Assembly: GCF_031583145.1 (NCBI RefSeq)
Contig: NZ_CP134050.1
Span: 4,453,501 to 4,517,500 of the forward strand
Length of the DNA: 64,000 nucleotides
Direction: 5' to 3'
Source of the DNA: Brevibacillus brevis
GTDB lineage: Bacteria; Bacillota; Bacilli; Brevibacillales; Brevibacillaceae
The notes under the pieces are model-generated. The model was given only the letters and a program-made list of their open reading frames with translations, did no database searches and had not been told where the DNA came from. Positions 34,388-43,547 of the stretch are shown piece by piece; within the stretch, counting starts at the first letter, position 1, and each line of letters begins with the position of its first letter. The position numbers were made by a program, and so were the translations under genes.

Positions 34388-36474
34388 GCTACGTGATGCC
34401 CCTTGCCGTCAATGATGACGCCCTTGGACTTGACGTAAGGAGATTCGTACAACGGATACTGCTTGCCCCGCAAAATGTTGATCCACAGCCGCAGCCCGTC
34501 GAGAATGATGCCGATCGTGATGATCATGAAGATCGCGCAGACTGCCGCGTCGATCTGGTCGTTCAGAATCATTTTTTGGGCCGCCTCGATCGTCTTGACG
34601 CCTTTTGGCAACGTACCTGCATCAAGCGCCTTTTGGAAGGCGTCCGCGTGTGACAGGAAGCCGATTTTCGGGTCGGCATGGAACAGCTTTTGCCAGCCGG
34701 CCGTCAATGTCGCTGCACTGAGCCAGGCCATCGGAACGAGCGTGACCCACGAGTAAGCGGCCTTGCCCATTTTGAATATGATGGTCGTGCCCACCGTAAA
34801 GGCGATGGCCGCGAGCATTTGGTTGGCGATTCCGAAGAGAGGCCACAGCGTATAGATGCCTCCCAGGGGATCCATCACGCCTTGCAGGAGGAAGTAGCCC
34901 CACCCGATGGAGATGAGACCGGAGCCGATCAGGTTGCCCGGCAGCCAGTTCGTTTCCTTCATTTTCGGGAAGACGTTCCCCAGCATATCTTGCACCATGA
35001 AGCGTCCTACGCGGGTACCGGCGTCGATGGTGGTCAGAATGAAAACGGCCTCGAACAAGATGGCGAAGTGGTACCAGAACGCCATCAGAGCCTTTCCGCC
35101 CAACACGCCGGAGAAGATCGTCGCCATCCCGATTGCCAGCGACGGCGCTCCCCCCGTCCGGGAAAGGATGGTCTTTTCCTGAATGTCGTTGGCCAAGGTC
35201 GTCAGCTGGTCAGGCGTGACCGTAAAGCCCCAGCTTGAGATGGTCGTGGCGGCAGCAGCTGCGTCTGCGCCGATCACCGCACCCGGCGAGTTGATGGCAA
35301 AGTAGATGCCGGGAGTGAGGACGCAAGCCGCAATCATCGCCATGATCGCCACTCCGGACTCCATCAGCATGCCGCCGTAGCCGATCAATGGCGCGTGCGA
35401 CTCCTTGGTAATCATCTTCGGCGTCGTTCCCGAGGAGACCAGCGCGTGGAATCCGGAAACGGCGCCACATGCGATCGTAATGAACAGGAACGGGAAGAGG
35501 TTGCCGGCGAAAGCCGGGCCGGTCCCGTCAATGAACTTGGTCAGTGCCGGCATGTGAAGCGGCGGAAGCGTCAGGATGATGCCTACAGCCAGCACGGCGA
35601 TCGTGCCGACTTTCAAAAACGAGCTCAAATAGTCGCGCGGCGCGAGCAGCAGCCAAACGGGCAGTACCGAAGCGACAAACCCGTACACGATGATCATCCA
35701 CGCGAGCTGCACCTTGGAAAACGTAAAAGCTGGGCCCCAGGTAGGGGAATGGGCGACTGCCTGCCCCAGCCAGAGCGACAGGAACAGGAGGGCGAGCCCG
35801 ATCAGGGAGCCTTCCATGACCCGTCCCGGCCGGATGTAGCGCATGTACAGCCCCATCAGGATCGCGATCGGCAGGGTCATGAAAATCGTGAAGGTCGCCC
35901 ACGGAGATTCCGCGAGAGCGTTTACAACCACCATCGCCAAAACGGCAATCAAAATAATCATGATCGCAATAATGCCAATCAGAGCCAGCGCTCCGCCGAC
36001 CGGACCGATCTCTTCCTTGGCGATCTGGCCCAAGGTCTTGCCGTTGCGGCGCATCGAACCGAACAGGATGACAAAGTCCTGGACGGCTCCGCCGATGACG
36101 ACCCCTACGATAATCCAGAGTGTGCCCGGCAAATAACCCATCTGGGCGGCCAGCGTCGGACCGACGAGCGGCCCCGCACCGGCGATCGCTGCGAAGTGAT
36201 GCCCGAACAAGATCCATTTGTTCGTAGGCACGAAGTCTTTGCCGTCATTGTTTACTTCGGCAGGCGTCGCCCGATTGTCGTCCAAGCCCATGATTTTCTT
36301 TGCAATAAAACGGCTGTAAAAACGATAAGCAACAGCATAAGTGCAAAAAGCGGCAGTCAGCAGCCAGAACGAGTTGACCGATTCTCCTCGCGAAAGGGCC
36401 AGGATCCCGAATCCAACGGCGCCCAGTGCGGCAATCGCTCCCCAGATCAGGACTGAGAGTAGCCATTTTTTCAT
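34384..36474 (-). CDS. cstA: Carbon starvation protein A (pyruvate/peptide transporter)
   Basis: A 696-residue polytopic membrane protein of the CstA/BtsT family, with about 16-18 hydrophobic segments. Strong family stretches: NKWILFGHHFAAIAGAGPLVGPTLAAQMGYLPG (about 77-109), the VSSGTTPKMI loop and RVGRFMVQDMLGNVFPK. In E. coli, CstA and BtsT import pyruvate (and peptides) on carbon limitation. It pairs with the YbdD-type gene. A candidate CcpA cre site lies about 140 bases upstream. AGGAGG lies before the ATG. Confidence 0.95.
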   Translation of the reverse strand: MKKWLLSVLIWGAIAALGAVGFGILALSRGESVNSFWLLTAAFCTYAVAYRFYSRFIAKKIMGLDDNRATPAEVNNDGKDFVPTNKWILFGHHFAAIAGAGPLVGPTLAAQMGYLPGTLWIIVGVVIGGAVQDFVILFGSMRRNGKTLGQIAKEEIGPVGGALALIGIIAIMIILIAVLAMVVVNALAESPWATFTIFMTLPIAILMGLYMRYIRPGRVMEGSLIGLALLFLSLWLGQAVAHSPTWGPAFTFSKVQLAWMIIVYGFVASVLPVWLLLAPRDYLSSFLKVGTIAVLAVGIILTLPPLHMPALTKFIDGTGPAFAGNLFPFLFITIACGAVSGFHALVSSGTTPKMITKESHAPLIGYGGMLMESGVAIMAMIAACVLTPGIYFAINSPGAVIGADAAAAATTISSWGFTVTPDQLTTLANDIQEKTILSRTGGAPSLAIGMATIFSGVLGGKALMAFWYHFAILFEAVFILTTIDAGTRVGRFMVQDMLGNVFPKMKETNWLPGNLIGSGLISIGWGYFLLQGVMDPLGGIYTLWPLFGIANQMLAAIAFTVGTTIIFKMGKAAYSWVTLVPMAWLSAATLTAGWQKLFHADPKIGFLSHADAFQKALDAGTLPKGVKTIEAAQKMILNDQIDAAVCAIFMIITIGIILDGLRLWINILRGKQYPLYESPYVKSKGVIIDGKGHHVA

Positions 36475-36612
36475 CTGAGTCTCCTCCTTTTCTTTATGTG
36501 AACTTCAGGCAAAACGCGCCTTCCTAGAAAGTATCACAGGAGTATCTTCCTCAAAATGGAAATGGGCTGAACCGTACAAAATGAAACACGAACCGCACCA
36601 TAGCTGGATGAA

Positions 36613-36626
36613 TGTAAGCGGATACA
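36613..36626. promoter_or_regulatory. Candidate CcpA cre site
   Basis: TGTAAGCGGATACA matches the 14-base cre consensus TGWAARCGYTWNCW at 12 positions. It is in the divergent region between cstA and the hybrid kinase, where catabolite repression of a starvation transporter would be expected. Confidence 0.35.
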
Positions 36627-36765
36627 TAGCATTCGCTTCCTGTCCTGCCCAATCGTCGATCAGTGCGGCCTGTTCAGAATTCGTTCAACCGATCCAGCAT
36701 CCAGGAAAAGGGAGATGGACTCTTGCTGTCTGGGACCAAGCGCTCAGGAAGGAGTCCCTCATTTC

Positions 36766-39700
36766 GTGTCGAAATCACTCAGAATGATGCCCATTCGAAA
36801 GGTTTTCCTCATTCTTTGTCTGTTTGTGGTTTCGCTTTTTGCCATTCGCGCGGCGTGGTACAGCCTCATGATGAAACCGGATCCGAGCGTTCCGAAAGCC
36901 GTACAGGGCGTGCTCGACCTGCGAAACTGGAGTTTCTCCGAAGATCAGATCACGGTGCTGAACGGGGAGTGGGAGTTTTTCCCCAGCCAGCTCCTCCCAT
37001 CGAACGTCGTCGACAAAACCGGGCCTGTCCCTCTCGCTACAACCATCCAAGTACCGGGGACATGGAACGAAACGCTGAATCCGAAGAACCATTCGCCGTA
37101 CGGCTACGGCACCTACCGCTTGCGCGTGCTGGTCACGCCCGATCCTTTGCGCTCCTACGGCATGTACGTTCCGAGCCTTCGCTCCGCGTCGAAGGTGTAC
37201 GTGAACGGGCAGCTCCTGGCCAGCTCCGGCGAACCGGCCGCGGAGCCTCGGCTGTATTCGGCTCGGACGATCCCGTATTCCCTCATGTTTACCAGTGACC
37301 GAAACGAGATCGATATCGAGCTGCAAGTGGCGAATTACGATCATTACCGTGAAGGAGGGATCATTCGCTCGATCAAATTCGGTTCGTATCCCGCCATTGA
37401 AAAAGAAAAGTGGTTTTCCATCAGCATGCAAATCATCGTCTGTGCGGTCTTGGCGTTGCACGCCATTTACGCCTGCATCCTGTACGTCATCGGAATGCGT
37501 CAAAAGGCGTTTCTTCCTTTTCTGCTGCTCATCGTGAGCGCAATCGTGATGACGCTGGCCGACGATGACAAACTGCTGCTGCAATGGCTGACGTTCGACT
37601 ATTCCTGGTCTGTCAGGCTGGTATTTTTGGCGTACATCGCCGTCGCCGCCTTCCTGCTGCATTTCGCTAAACAACTACTGCCCGAGGGGGGCAGACGCAA
37701 AACAGCGTACCGGGTGGTCACCTGGCTTTGCGTCCTTTCTGCAGGGGGCGTGATTTGTTCGCCAGCTGCCTGGGTCTTGAAGCTCGGCATCATCTACTTC
37801 CTCCTGCCGTTTGTGGTTTGCGTGATGCTGCTCATCCGCTCCGTCCGCACGGCGGCCACCGAGGACGAAGACGCCCTGTTCCTCGCCCTGGGTATGACGG
37901 GGATCATCACCAATGTGCTCGGTGCTCTTGTCAAAACCCGGTTTTGGCCGGACATGGGCTATTACCCGATCGACCTGATTGTCACGTTCCTGATGTTCGC
38001 CTCTTTCTGGTTCAAACGCTATTTCCGCGCCACCGCCCAATCCGTCGAGCTGGCATCCAAGCTGCAAGCGGCCGACAAGGCGAAGGATCTGTTCCTGGCG
38101 AATACCTCCCACGAGCTGCGCAATCCGCTCCACGGCATGATCAACATCGCCCAGTCGGTTCTGGAAACACCGGATCGCGACCGCGATTCGAAAGAAAGAG
38201 AAAACCTCGAGCTCCTCATATCCGTCGGGAAGCGCATGTCGTTTTTGCTAAACGACCTCTTGGACATGGCACGTCTCCGGGAAAACGGGATCCGCCTCCA
38301 TGTGCGGGAGCTAAAGATCCAGGCTGTGGCCCCCGGCGTGACGGATATGCTGCGATTCATGCTGTCAGGCAAAAACATTCGCCTGATCAATACGATTCCC
38401 GACACGTTCCCGGCCGTGCTCGCCGACGAAATCCGGCTCACGCAAATCCTGTTCAACCTGCTGCACAATGCCGTGAAGTATACGGTAGAAGGAAGCATTA
38501 CCCTGCACGCCTTCATTGAAGCGGACAAGGCGCACATTTGCGTCACGGACACAGGCATCGGAATGGACGCCGAGACCAAGCGGCGCATTTTTCTCCCCTA
38601 CGAGCAAGGAGATCCGGATACGACGGCTGTGAGCGGTGGAATCGGGTTGGGTCTGAGCATTACGAAGCAGTTGGTGGAGCTGCACGCAGGGACGCTGGAA
38701 GTCCGGTCGACGCAAGGCAGTGGTTCGCAGTTTTGTTTCACGCTTCCGCTTGCCCGGTCTGTCCATGAGCTTTCCTCCGAAGCAGCACCCTGGCAGGAAG
38801 CTGCAGCCGGATCCGCTGAAGCTGCGGCCACCAGCAATGACCGATTGAAGACGGCTGCAGACGCCAGTACGGACCTCTCGGAAGCAGCCGCTGCCAGTGA
38901 GCCGCTGCGGCACGATGCACCGGAGCCGACAGACTCCCTTGCCTCAGAGCTGCCGAACATCCTTGCGATTGATGACGACCCGATCAACCTGAGCATCCTG
39001 GTCAACCTCCTCACGATACAGCGATACCGGATCGTCACGGCGAGCAGCGGCAAGGAGGCCCTTGCTCTTCTGGACTCGCGTGAGTGGGATCTCGTCATTT
39101 CCGATGTCATGATGCCTGGCATTTCCGGTTATGAGCTCACCCGGCAGATTCGGGAACGTTTCACTCTGTCCGAGCTGCCCATACTGCTTTTGACGGCGCG
39201 CAGCCAGCCCGAGGATATCGAGGCCGGATTCCGCTCGGGAGCAAACGATTACGTGACCAAGCCTGTCGATGCGCAAGAACTGCGTTCCCGCGTTCAGTCG
39301 CTCACGGAAATGAAGCGGTCCGCCCGCGAGCGTTTGCGTATGGAGGCAGCGTGGCTCCAAGCGCAAATCCAGCCGCATTTTTTGTTCAATACACTCAATT
39401 CAATCGCGGCTCTGCAGCTTGTTAATCCCGACCGGATGAGTGGGCTCTTGGACGCATTCGGGAACTACCTGCGCATGAGCTTCGACTTTCATAATTCCGA
39501 ACGTCTCGTTCCGTTGTCCTATGAGCTGGACCTCGTCCGCTCCTATCTGTACATCGAAAAAGAGCGATTCGAAGACAGGCTGGACATTCGCTGGGAGATC
39601 GACGAAGTCCCGGGTCTGCGCCTACCGCCCCTTTCCATCCAGCCTCTCGTCGAAAATGCCGTCCGCCACGGTGTGTTGAAACGACGAAGCGGGGGCACGA

Positions 39701-39942
39701 TCTGCATCCGGATCAAAGACCGAGGAGATCGCACCGAGATCGCAGTGATCGACGATGGTGTGGGAATGGACGAGGAAACCCGTCTCGCTCTCTTGAGCCA
39801 GCGGCAGCATGCCAAGCGCTCGGGGATTGGCTTGATCAATACCGATCGCCGGCTTCGGCAGGGATACGGCGAAGGGCTTCTGATCGAAAGTGCTCCTGAT
39901 CTCGGGACTACCGTGCGATTTTTCGTCCCGAGCAACGACTGA
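36766..39942 (+). CDS. Hybrid sensor kinase with two kinase modules
   Basis: About 1058 residues. Order: membrane segment (9-29); outside jelly-roll domain of the 7TMR-DISM extracellular type (about 50-215, NGEWEFFP...GTYRLRVLV...YVNGQLLASSGEP); seven-segment 7TMR-DISM-like region (about 220-420); HisKA with NTSHELRNPLHG (His449); HATPase (about 545-665, GGIGLGLSI); an Ala/Glu/Ser-rich linker; a receiver (about 730-845, Asp780 in VISDVMMPG); then a LytS-type His_kinase with QIQPHFLFNTLNS (His871) and a second HATPase (LVENAVRHG, DDGVGMDEE). The start is uncertain: the GTG at 36766 has AGGAAGGAG upstream. Its likely output partner is the BTAD regulator at 40665-41804. Confidence 0.85.
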   Translation: MSKSLRMMPIRKVFLILCLFVVSLFAIRAAWYSLMMKPDPSVPKAVQGVLDLRNWSFSEDQITVLNGEWEFFPSQLLPSNVVDKTGPVPLATTIQVPGTWNETLNPKNHSPYGYGTYRLRVLVTPDPLRSYGMYVPSLRSASKVYVNGQLLASSGEPAAEPRLYSARTIPYSLMFTSDRNEIDIELQVANYDHYREGGIIRSIKFGSYPAIEKEKWFSISMQIIVCAVLALHAIYACILYVIGMRQKAFLPFLLLIVSAIVMTLADDDKLLLQWLTFDYSWSVRLVFLAYIAVAAFLLHFAKQLLPEGGRRKTAYRVVTWLCVLSAGGVICSPAAWVLKLGIIYFLLPFVVCVMLLIRSVRTAATEDEDALFLALGMTGIITNVLGALVKTRFWPDMGYYPIDLIVTFLMFASFWFKRYFRATAQSVELASKLQAADKAKDLFLANTSHELRNPLHGMINIAQSVLETPDRDRDSKERENLELLISVGKRMSFLLNDLLDMARLRENGIRLHVRELKIQAVAPGVTDMLRFMLSGKNIRLINTIPDTFPAVLADEIRLTQILFNLLHNAVKYTVEGSITLHAFIEADKAHICVTDTGIGMDAETKRRIFLPYEQGDPDTTAVSGGIGLGLSITKQLVELHAGTLEVRSTQGSGSQFCFTLPLARSVHELSSEAAPWQEAAAGSAEAAATSNDRLKTAADASTDLSEAAAASEPLRHDAPEPTDSLASELPNILAIDDDPINLSILVNLLTIQRYRIVTASSGKEALALLDSREWDLVISDVMMPGISGYELTRQIRERFTLSELPILLLTARSQPEDIEAGFRSGANDYVTKPVDAQELRSRVQSLTEMKRSARERLRMEAAWLQAQIQPHFLFNTLNSIAALQLVNPDRMSGLLDAFGNYLRMSFDFHNSERLVPLSYELDLVRSYLYIEKERFEDRLDIRWEIDEVPGLRLPPLSIQPLVENAVRHGVLKRRSGGTICIRIKDRGDRTEIAVIDDGVGMDEETRLALLSQRQHAKRSGIGLINTDRRLRQGYGEGLLIESAPDLGTTVRFFVPSND

Positions 39943-39958
39943 CGGAAGCCATGTACAG

Positions 39959-40003
39959 AAACAAACGGCCCAACCTTTTGTGAGGTGCGGGCCGTTTGCC
40001 TGA
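39959..40003. terminator. Probable bidirectional terminator
   Basis: CAAACGGCCC...ACCT pairs with AGGT...GGGCCGTTTG between convergent genes. The T runs are short, so efficiency is uncertain. Confidence 0.45.
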
Positions 40004-40024
40004 ATGGCTTTTTGTGTGCGGTTA

Positions 40025-40453
40025 TTACGTCAGGGAAGCGTACCATCCCTTTTTCCTGTCAAGCATTTGAAATCCGTCTTCATTCCTCATCTCTGTCCCC
40101 AGAATATGCTCAATGGCCCATTCTACTCTCTCTTTCTGAAGCGGCTTGGCGATAAAATCGCAAACTCCCATATGAACTGCGCCAATGACGGTCGCACGAT
40201 CCGTGATCGCTGAACAAATAATGATCTTGGCTTCCTGATCATATTTGAGAATCTCTCTTGAAGCGGTCAGTCCATCCATGTCCTGAACGGCAATATCGAT
40301 CAAGACTAGCGATGGTCGATACAGCCGATAGTTTCTTACCGCTTCTTTCCCGTTGTCCGCCTCGGCAATGACTTCAAACCCCAGCGATTCGAAAATGTTT
40401 CGCAGCATAAGGCGCGTGAACGCAGCAACATCGACGATCATAATGCTGTTCAT
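40025..40453 (-). CDS. CheY-like response regulator, no output domain
   Basis: A 142-residue single receiver domain. The phospho-acceptor Asp is in VLIDIAVQDMDG (about residue 54). The switch Ser is in IICSAI (about 81) and the conserved Lys is in AKPL (about 103). The usual acidic pair near the N-terminus is reduced to one Asp (MIVDVAAF instead of VVDDxxxx), which may weaken Mg binding. The C-terminal 20 residues extend beyond the fold. AGGAG lies about 12 bases before the ATG. It is convergent with the hybrid kinase gene, so it may accept phosphate from it. Confidence 0.85.
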   Translation of the reverse strand: MNSIMIVDVAAFTRLMLRNIFESLGFEVIAEADNGKEAVRNYRLYRPSLVLIDIAVQDMDGLTASREILKYDQEAKIIICSAITDRATVIGAVHMGVCDFIAKPLQKERVEWAIEHILGTEMRNEDGFQMLDRKKGWYASLT

Positions 40454-40622
40454 TCGAATAACAAATCTCCTATCTCCTTACTTCATTCGATGGTTCGTTC
40501 CATACGGCATCTGCTTGGAAAAGGATTGCCAGTGAACCAGTCGGCCTTATTCTACAAAGACTGTCTAGACAAATTCTGAACAAATAGTCTCGGTACTTTT
40601 TTCCCGGTTCTGAATCCCATTC

Positions 40623-40659
40623 AAAAAGCCGAGCGCAGCTTATGCTGACTCGGCTTTTT
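40623..40659. terminator. Bidirectional terminator
   Basis: Perfect AAAAAGCCGAG / CTCGGCTTTTT stem, 17-base loop, directly after the BTAD regulator gene. Confidence 0.8.
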
Positions 40660-40664
40660 CCTGG

Positions 40665-41804
40665 CTATTCCGTTGGCGTTTTCCATTGCTCATACCATTG
40701 ACGGACTTCTTCTTGCGGCGACATGTCGAATTCCTCGAGCAGCATGCCCGTCAACTGCCGATACTGAGCTTCGACCGCTTCCCGGTCCCCGACCAAATCG
40801 TAGAGTTTCATCAGGCTGAAGTAGACTTCTTCCATATGCGGATGTATTTGCTGCATTCGCAAATACAGGACGATCGCTTTCGCATACTCGTGGGTGCCCA
40901 CGAGAAACTGACCCACCTGCGAAGCGTGATGGTACCAATCGGCCCGCAGCCGCTGACGCTCGCTTTCCGCCCACATGTAGTCGTATTCGGCAAAGTAGTC
41001 GCCTCGGTAAAGCTCGATCAACTGCAAATGCTCGTGAATCGTCTCCTGGGTAATCGGGGGAGCTTTGCGCAGACCATTTTCCCACTCCTCCACATCGATC
41101 TTGACCCCGTTCGTTTCAAGCAAATAGCCTTCGTCGTAATTTTTCAGCTTCAGCCCGATCCCCAGCCGGTCCAGTGTCTTGCGGATCTGATACACCGTCG
41201 TATAGAGGTGGGCGTACCCTTTTTTCCATTCGGCCTCCGCCCAGAACAGCTCCAAAAGCACATCCTTTCGAACGGGTTGACCCCGTCTGTGGATCAGATA
41301 AGCAAACAGCTCCTGTGCTTTGGAGGTACGCCAGCGAATGGTTTCCGCCCCTCCTTCCGGGCTCTCCCATTGAATGGATTGAAAGCAGCGAATCTGGCAA
41401 ATGGACTGCGGCGAACCATCAGGGGCCATTTCGGCTTTTTCCTTTTCAATTCGCTTGAGTGTATTTTCCAGCCTCTCGCGCTTGACAGGCTTCAGCACGT
41501 AATCCAAAGCGTTGAGCTCGAAAGCTTTGACAGCGTAATATTCATAAGCGGTGACGAACACAATGTGCGTATCGGAATGATGCAGGAGGATCTGTTCCGC
41601 GATTTCAATACCGTTCATTTCCGGCATCTCCACGTCCAGAAATACGATATCGGGCTTCGTATCCCGAATGTCGCCAATCGCTTGAAGGGGGTCCATGTAC
41701 GTTTTCACGATCTCTATTCCTTCGTAACTTTTGAGCACCTTTTCCAAGTACTGCAAAGCCAGATGCTCATCATCGATCAATACGACCTTCACTTTCGCGT
41801 GCAC
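40665..41804 (-). CDS. Response regulator with SARP-like HTH and BTAD domain
   Basis: About 379 residues. The receiver domain (about 5-120) has VVLIDDEHLA, phospho-Asp in IVFLDVEMPEMNG, Thr in FVTAYEYYAVKAF and Lys in YVLKPV. A winged-helix SARP-type domain follows (about 145-235, SKAQELFAYLIHRRGQPVRKDVLLELFWAE). The C-terminal bacterial transcriptional activation (BTAD) helical repeats are at about 240-375. This combination is a typical partner of 7TMR-DISM/LytS hybrid kinases in Paenibacillaceae. The start is a GTG; 41804 fits an AAGGAAG site best, but 41810 is possible. Confidence 0.87.
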   Translation of the reverse strand: MHAKVKVVLIDDEHLALQYLEKVLKSYEGIEIVKTYMDPLQAIGDIRDTKPDIVFLDVEMPEMNGIEIAEQILLHHSDTHIVFVTAYEYYAVKAFELNALDYVLKPVKRERLENTLKRIEKEKAEMAPDGSPQSICQIRCFQSIQWESPEGGAETIRWRTSKAQELFAYLIHRRGQPVRKDVLLELFWAEAEWKKGYAHLYTTVYQIRKTLDRLGIGLKLKNYDEGYLLETNGVKIDVEEWENGLRKAPPITQETIHEHLQLIELYRGDYFAEYDYMWAESERQRLRADWYHHASQVGQFLVGTHEYAKAIVLYLRMQQIHPHMEEVYFSLMKLYDLVGDREAVEAQYRQLTGMLLEEFDMSPQEEVRQWYEQWKTPTE

Positions 41805-41810
41805 CCCCAC

Positions 41811-42067
41811 TTTCTTCCTTTCTTACTTCTCTCTCTTTCATCCGATTCCCTTTCCCCAAATGTTCTCTCTCTTTCAGGGGCAAGGCCGCCCTATCGCAGA
41901 ATTCAAATTTTCGTCATTTCTAACCGGGCCATCGTTCCTCTTACTTGGACGCTAAAAATAGGCACTAAGTTGCAAAAAAAACAAAAACAGCAAAGGCATA
42001 TGGATCTATTCGAAAACAGCCTGGTTCATCCGTCGTATCTCCCTGCCGCAGAATCACGGCAATGGGC
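41811..42067. other. Intergenic region without recognised content
   Basis: About 260 bases between the BTAD regulator start and the terminator of the spore cluster. It contains pyrimidine-rich tracts (CTTCCTTTCTTACTTCTCTCTCTTTC-like composition) just upstream of the regulator and an A-rich stretch near 41970-42000. No supported gene or RNA was seen. Confidence 0.4.
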
Positions 42068-42135
42068 AAAAAAAAACCCTGAAAGGAGCGGACGGCACGC
42101 CACATGAGCGTATGGCCGTTCTCTTCCTGCAGGGT
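42068..42135 (-). terminator. Terminator of the glycan/spore cluster
   Basis: A long imperfect hairpin: ACCCTG, AGGA-AG, ACGGC and the inner TACGC pair with complementary blocks ending CAGGGT, then T9 on the minus strand. Confidence 0.75.
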
Positions 42136-42181
42136 GTCACTTGGATGAGAGGTGCCTTCTCTCTTCCTTCACATAGATCAC

Positions 42182-42397
42182 CTAGAGGCGAAATGCTCCG
42201 CCGGACAGCTGTTGCTCGGCAAAGCTTACCAGACGTTTCGTGATTTCTCCTCCGACCGAGCCGTTCTGTCTGGAAGTGGTATCCGGTCCCAGAATGACTC
42301 CGAATTCGGCGGCGATTTCGAACTTCATTTGATCGAGCGCCCGTCTGGCTTGCGGTACCAGCTTTTGATTGCTGTTTCTGCTGTTTGATGTCGACAT
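42182..42397 (-). CDS. Alpha/beta-type small acid-soluble spore protein
   Basis: A 71-residue DNA-binding spore protein. The two SASP signature regions are present: [10 protein letters not shown] (about 24-33, the germination protease cleavage region is typically TEFA/IAAEFG) and [11 protein letters not shown] (about 47-57). It coats spore DNA for UV resistance and is degraded at germination. The ATG at 42397 has GGAGGG seven bases upstream. It lies 94 bases after the pyruvyl transferase gene with no clear terminator between them. Confidence 0.92.
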   Translation of the reverse strand: MSTSNSRNSNQKLVPQARRALDQMKFEIAAEFGVILGPDTTSRQNGSVGGEITKRLVSFAEQQLSGGAFRL

Positions 42398-42491
42398 CCA
42401 GGTTCCCTCCAATCGGTGCTGTGGGATTATTATGCGCATGCACCCATGGCAATATTTACGCCGAATGAGGGCTCCTTTCTTTTCCAGCGTC

Positions 42492-43547
42492 CTACAGCAT
42501 GCCTTCCAAAAACGGCCGCTCCAACTGAGCGATCGTCTCTTTTTGGCCAGCGGCTATGCTGTTTTGAATCGCTTCCCGGTATGCCAGCGCGTACTGGACG
42601 CGCGACCCAATACGTTGTCCGAGGTTTTGTCCGTCCGTGGACACGGCCAGCTCGGGCAGATCCAGCGAGCTGACAAAATCAAAGCACTTGAACCGATAGG
42701 CAAGGCAGACGAATGGTACTCCGCTGACTGCGCTGAGCACATTGGCATGCAGCTTGAAGTTGATGGTCGCCTGCAAGGTCTGGAGACGCCGCAGCATCTC
42801 CGTGTAGCTGTGTACCTCCAGATCGAGAGTGGTTGCCTGTGGCTTGCCGATCTTTTGATACAGGCGCTTGATGGCTTCCCGATCCGGCCCCCACATCGTA
42901 AACAGATACAACTGGCAGCCGTCATCCGCAAGTTTTCTCGCCACCTCCGCCAGTTCGTCCTCAACCGCTGCTTCGTTCTTTCCGTAGATCCGGTTGTAGG
43001 AGGTTCCCCAGTTGATGCCGATGACTGGCGTCTTTCTTCCATTTCCTCCTGCGTCCGCAGCCGGTGGGGCCATCAGCATTCCCGGATCCCCGCTGACCGA
43101 AAGCTTGCCGCCTACACCTGCATCCTGCAAAACCTGCATGGTCAACGGTCCGCGGACACCGAAAAAGGCTGCATGATCTCCGATGTCCCGCAGCATTTGG
43201 CGCATCTTTTCACTTTCGCCAATCTGCGCGGCAATCAATCGTCCGGTCGAACTTGTCTTCACAGGCTCTTGCGTATCGTATCCGCTTCCCCATATCAAAA
43301 GCCGTTTGTTCTGCAAAACCGCTCGGTGGGCTACATCCACATACCCCGGAACCAACAGAGATCCCCCACCGAGGACGACTGTATCGTACGGACTGAGATC
43401 TTTCAGGTCTACACCTGGAAGAGACGGAACGACCCGAGCATGCCGTGGATCGAGGTATTTGCGGGACATTTGCTCGAAAACCTGCCACATCAGCTCGTCA
43501 CCCAAGTTGTTGAAGCCGATCCACCCGACGTACAAAATGTTTCTCAC
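42492..43547 (-). CDS. Polysaccharide pyruvyl transferase family protein (CsaB-like)
   Basis: A 351-residue enzyme of the CsaB/WcaK family, which adds ketal-pyruvate to surface sugars. N-terminal [20 protein letters not shown] (about 1-20) is the family glycine-loop start. [13 protein letters not shown] and [17 protein letters not shown] are conserved in the first lobe. [25 protein letters not shown] in the second lobe matches the nucleotide-binding C-terminal part. In Bacilli, pyruvylated secondary wall polymer anchors SLH-domain proteins. The GTG start overlaps the previous stop codon by four bases. Confidence 0.88.
   Translation of the reverse strand: MRNILYVGWIGFNNLGDELMWQVFEQMSRKYLDPRHARVVPSLPGVDLKDLSPYDTVVLGGGSLLVPGYVDVAHRAVLQNKRLLIWGSGYDTQEPVKTSSTGRLIAAQIGESEKMRQMLRDIGDHAAFFGVRGPLTMQVLQDAGVGGKLSVSGDPGMLMAPPAADAGGNGRKTPVIGINWGTSYNRIYGKNEAAVEDELAEVARKLADDGCQLYLFTMWGPDREAIKRLYQKIGKPQATTLDLEVHSYTEMLRRLQTLQATINFKLHANVLSAVSGVPFVCLAYRFKCFDFVSSLDLPELAVSTDGQNLGQRIGSRVQYALAYREAIQNSIAAGQKETIAQLERPFLEGML

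Noticed and set aside
35395-36456. A 353-codon plus-strand frame opposite cstA
   Set aside because: Charged, repetitive composition and no ribosome site; a shadow of the membrane protein gene.
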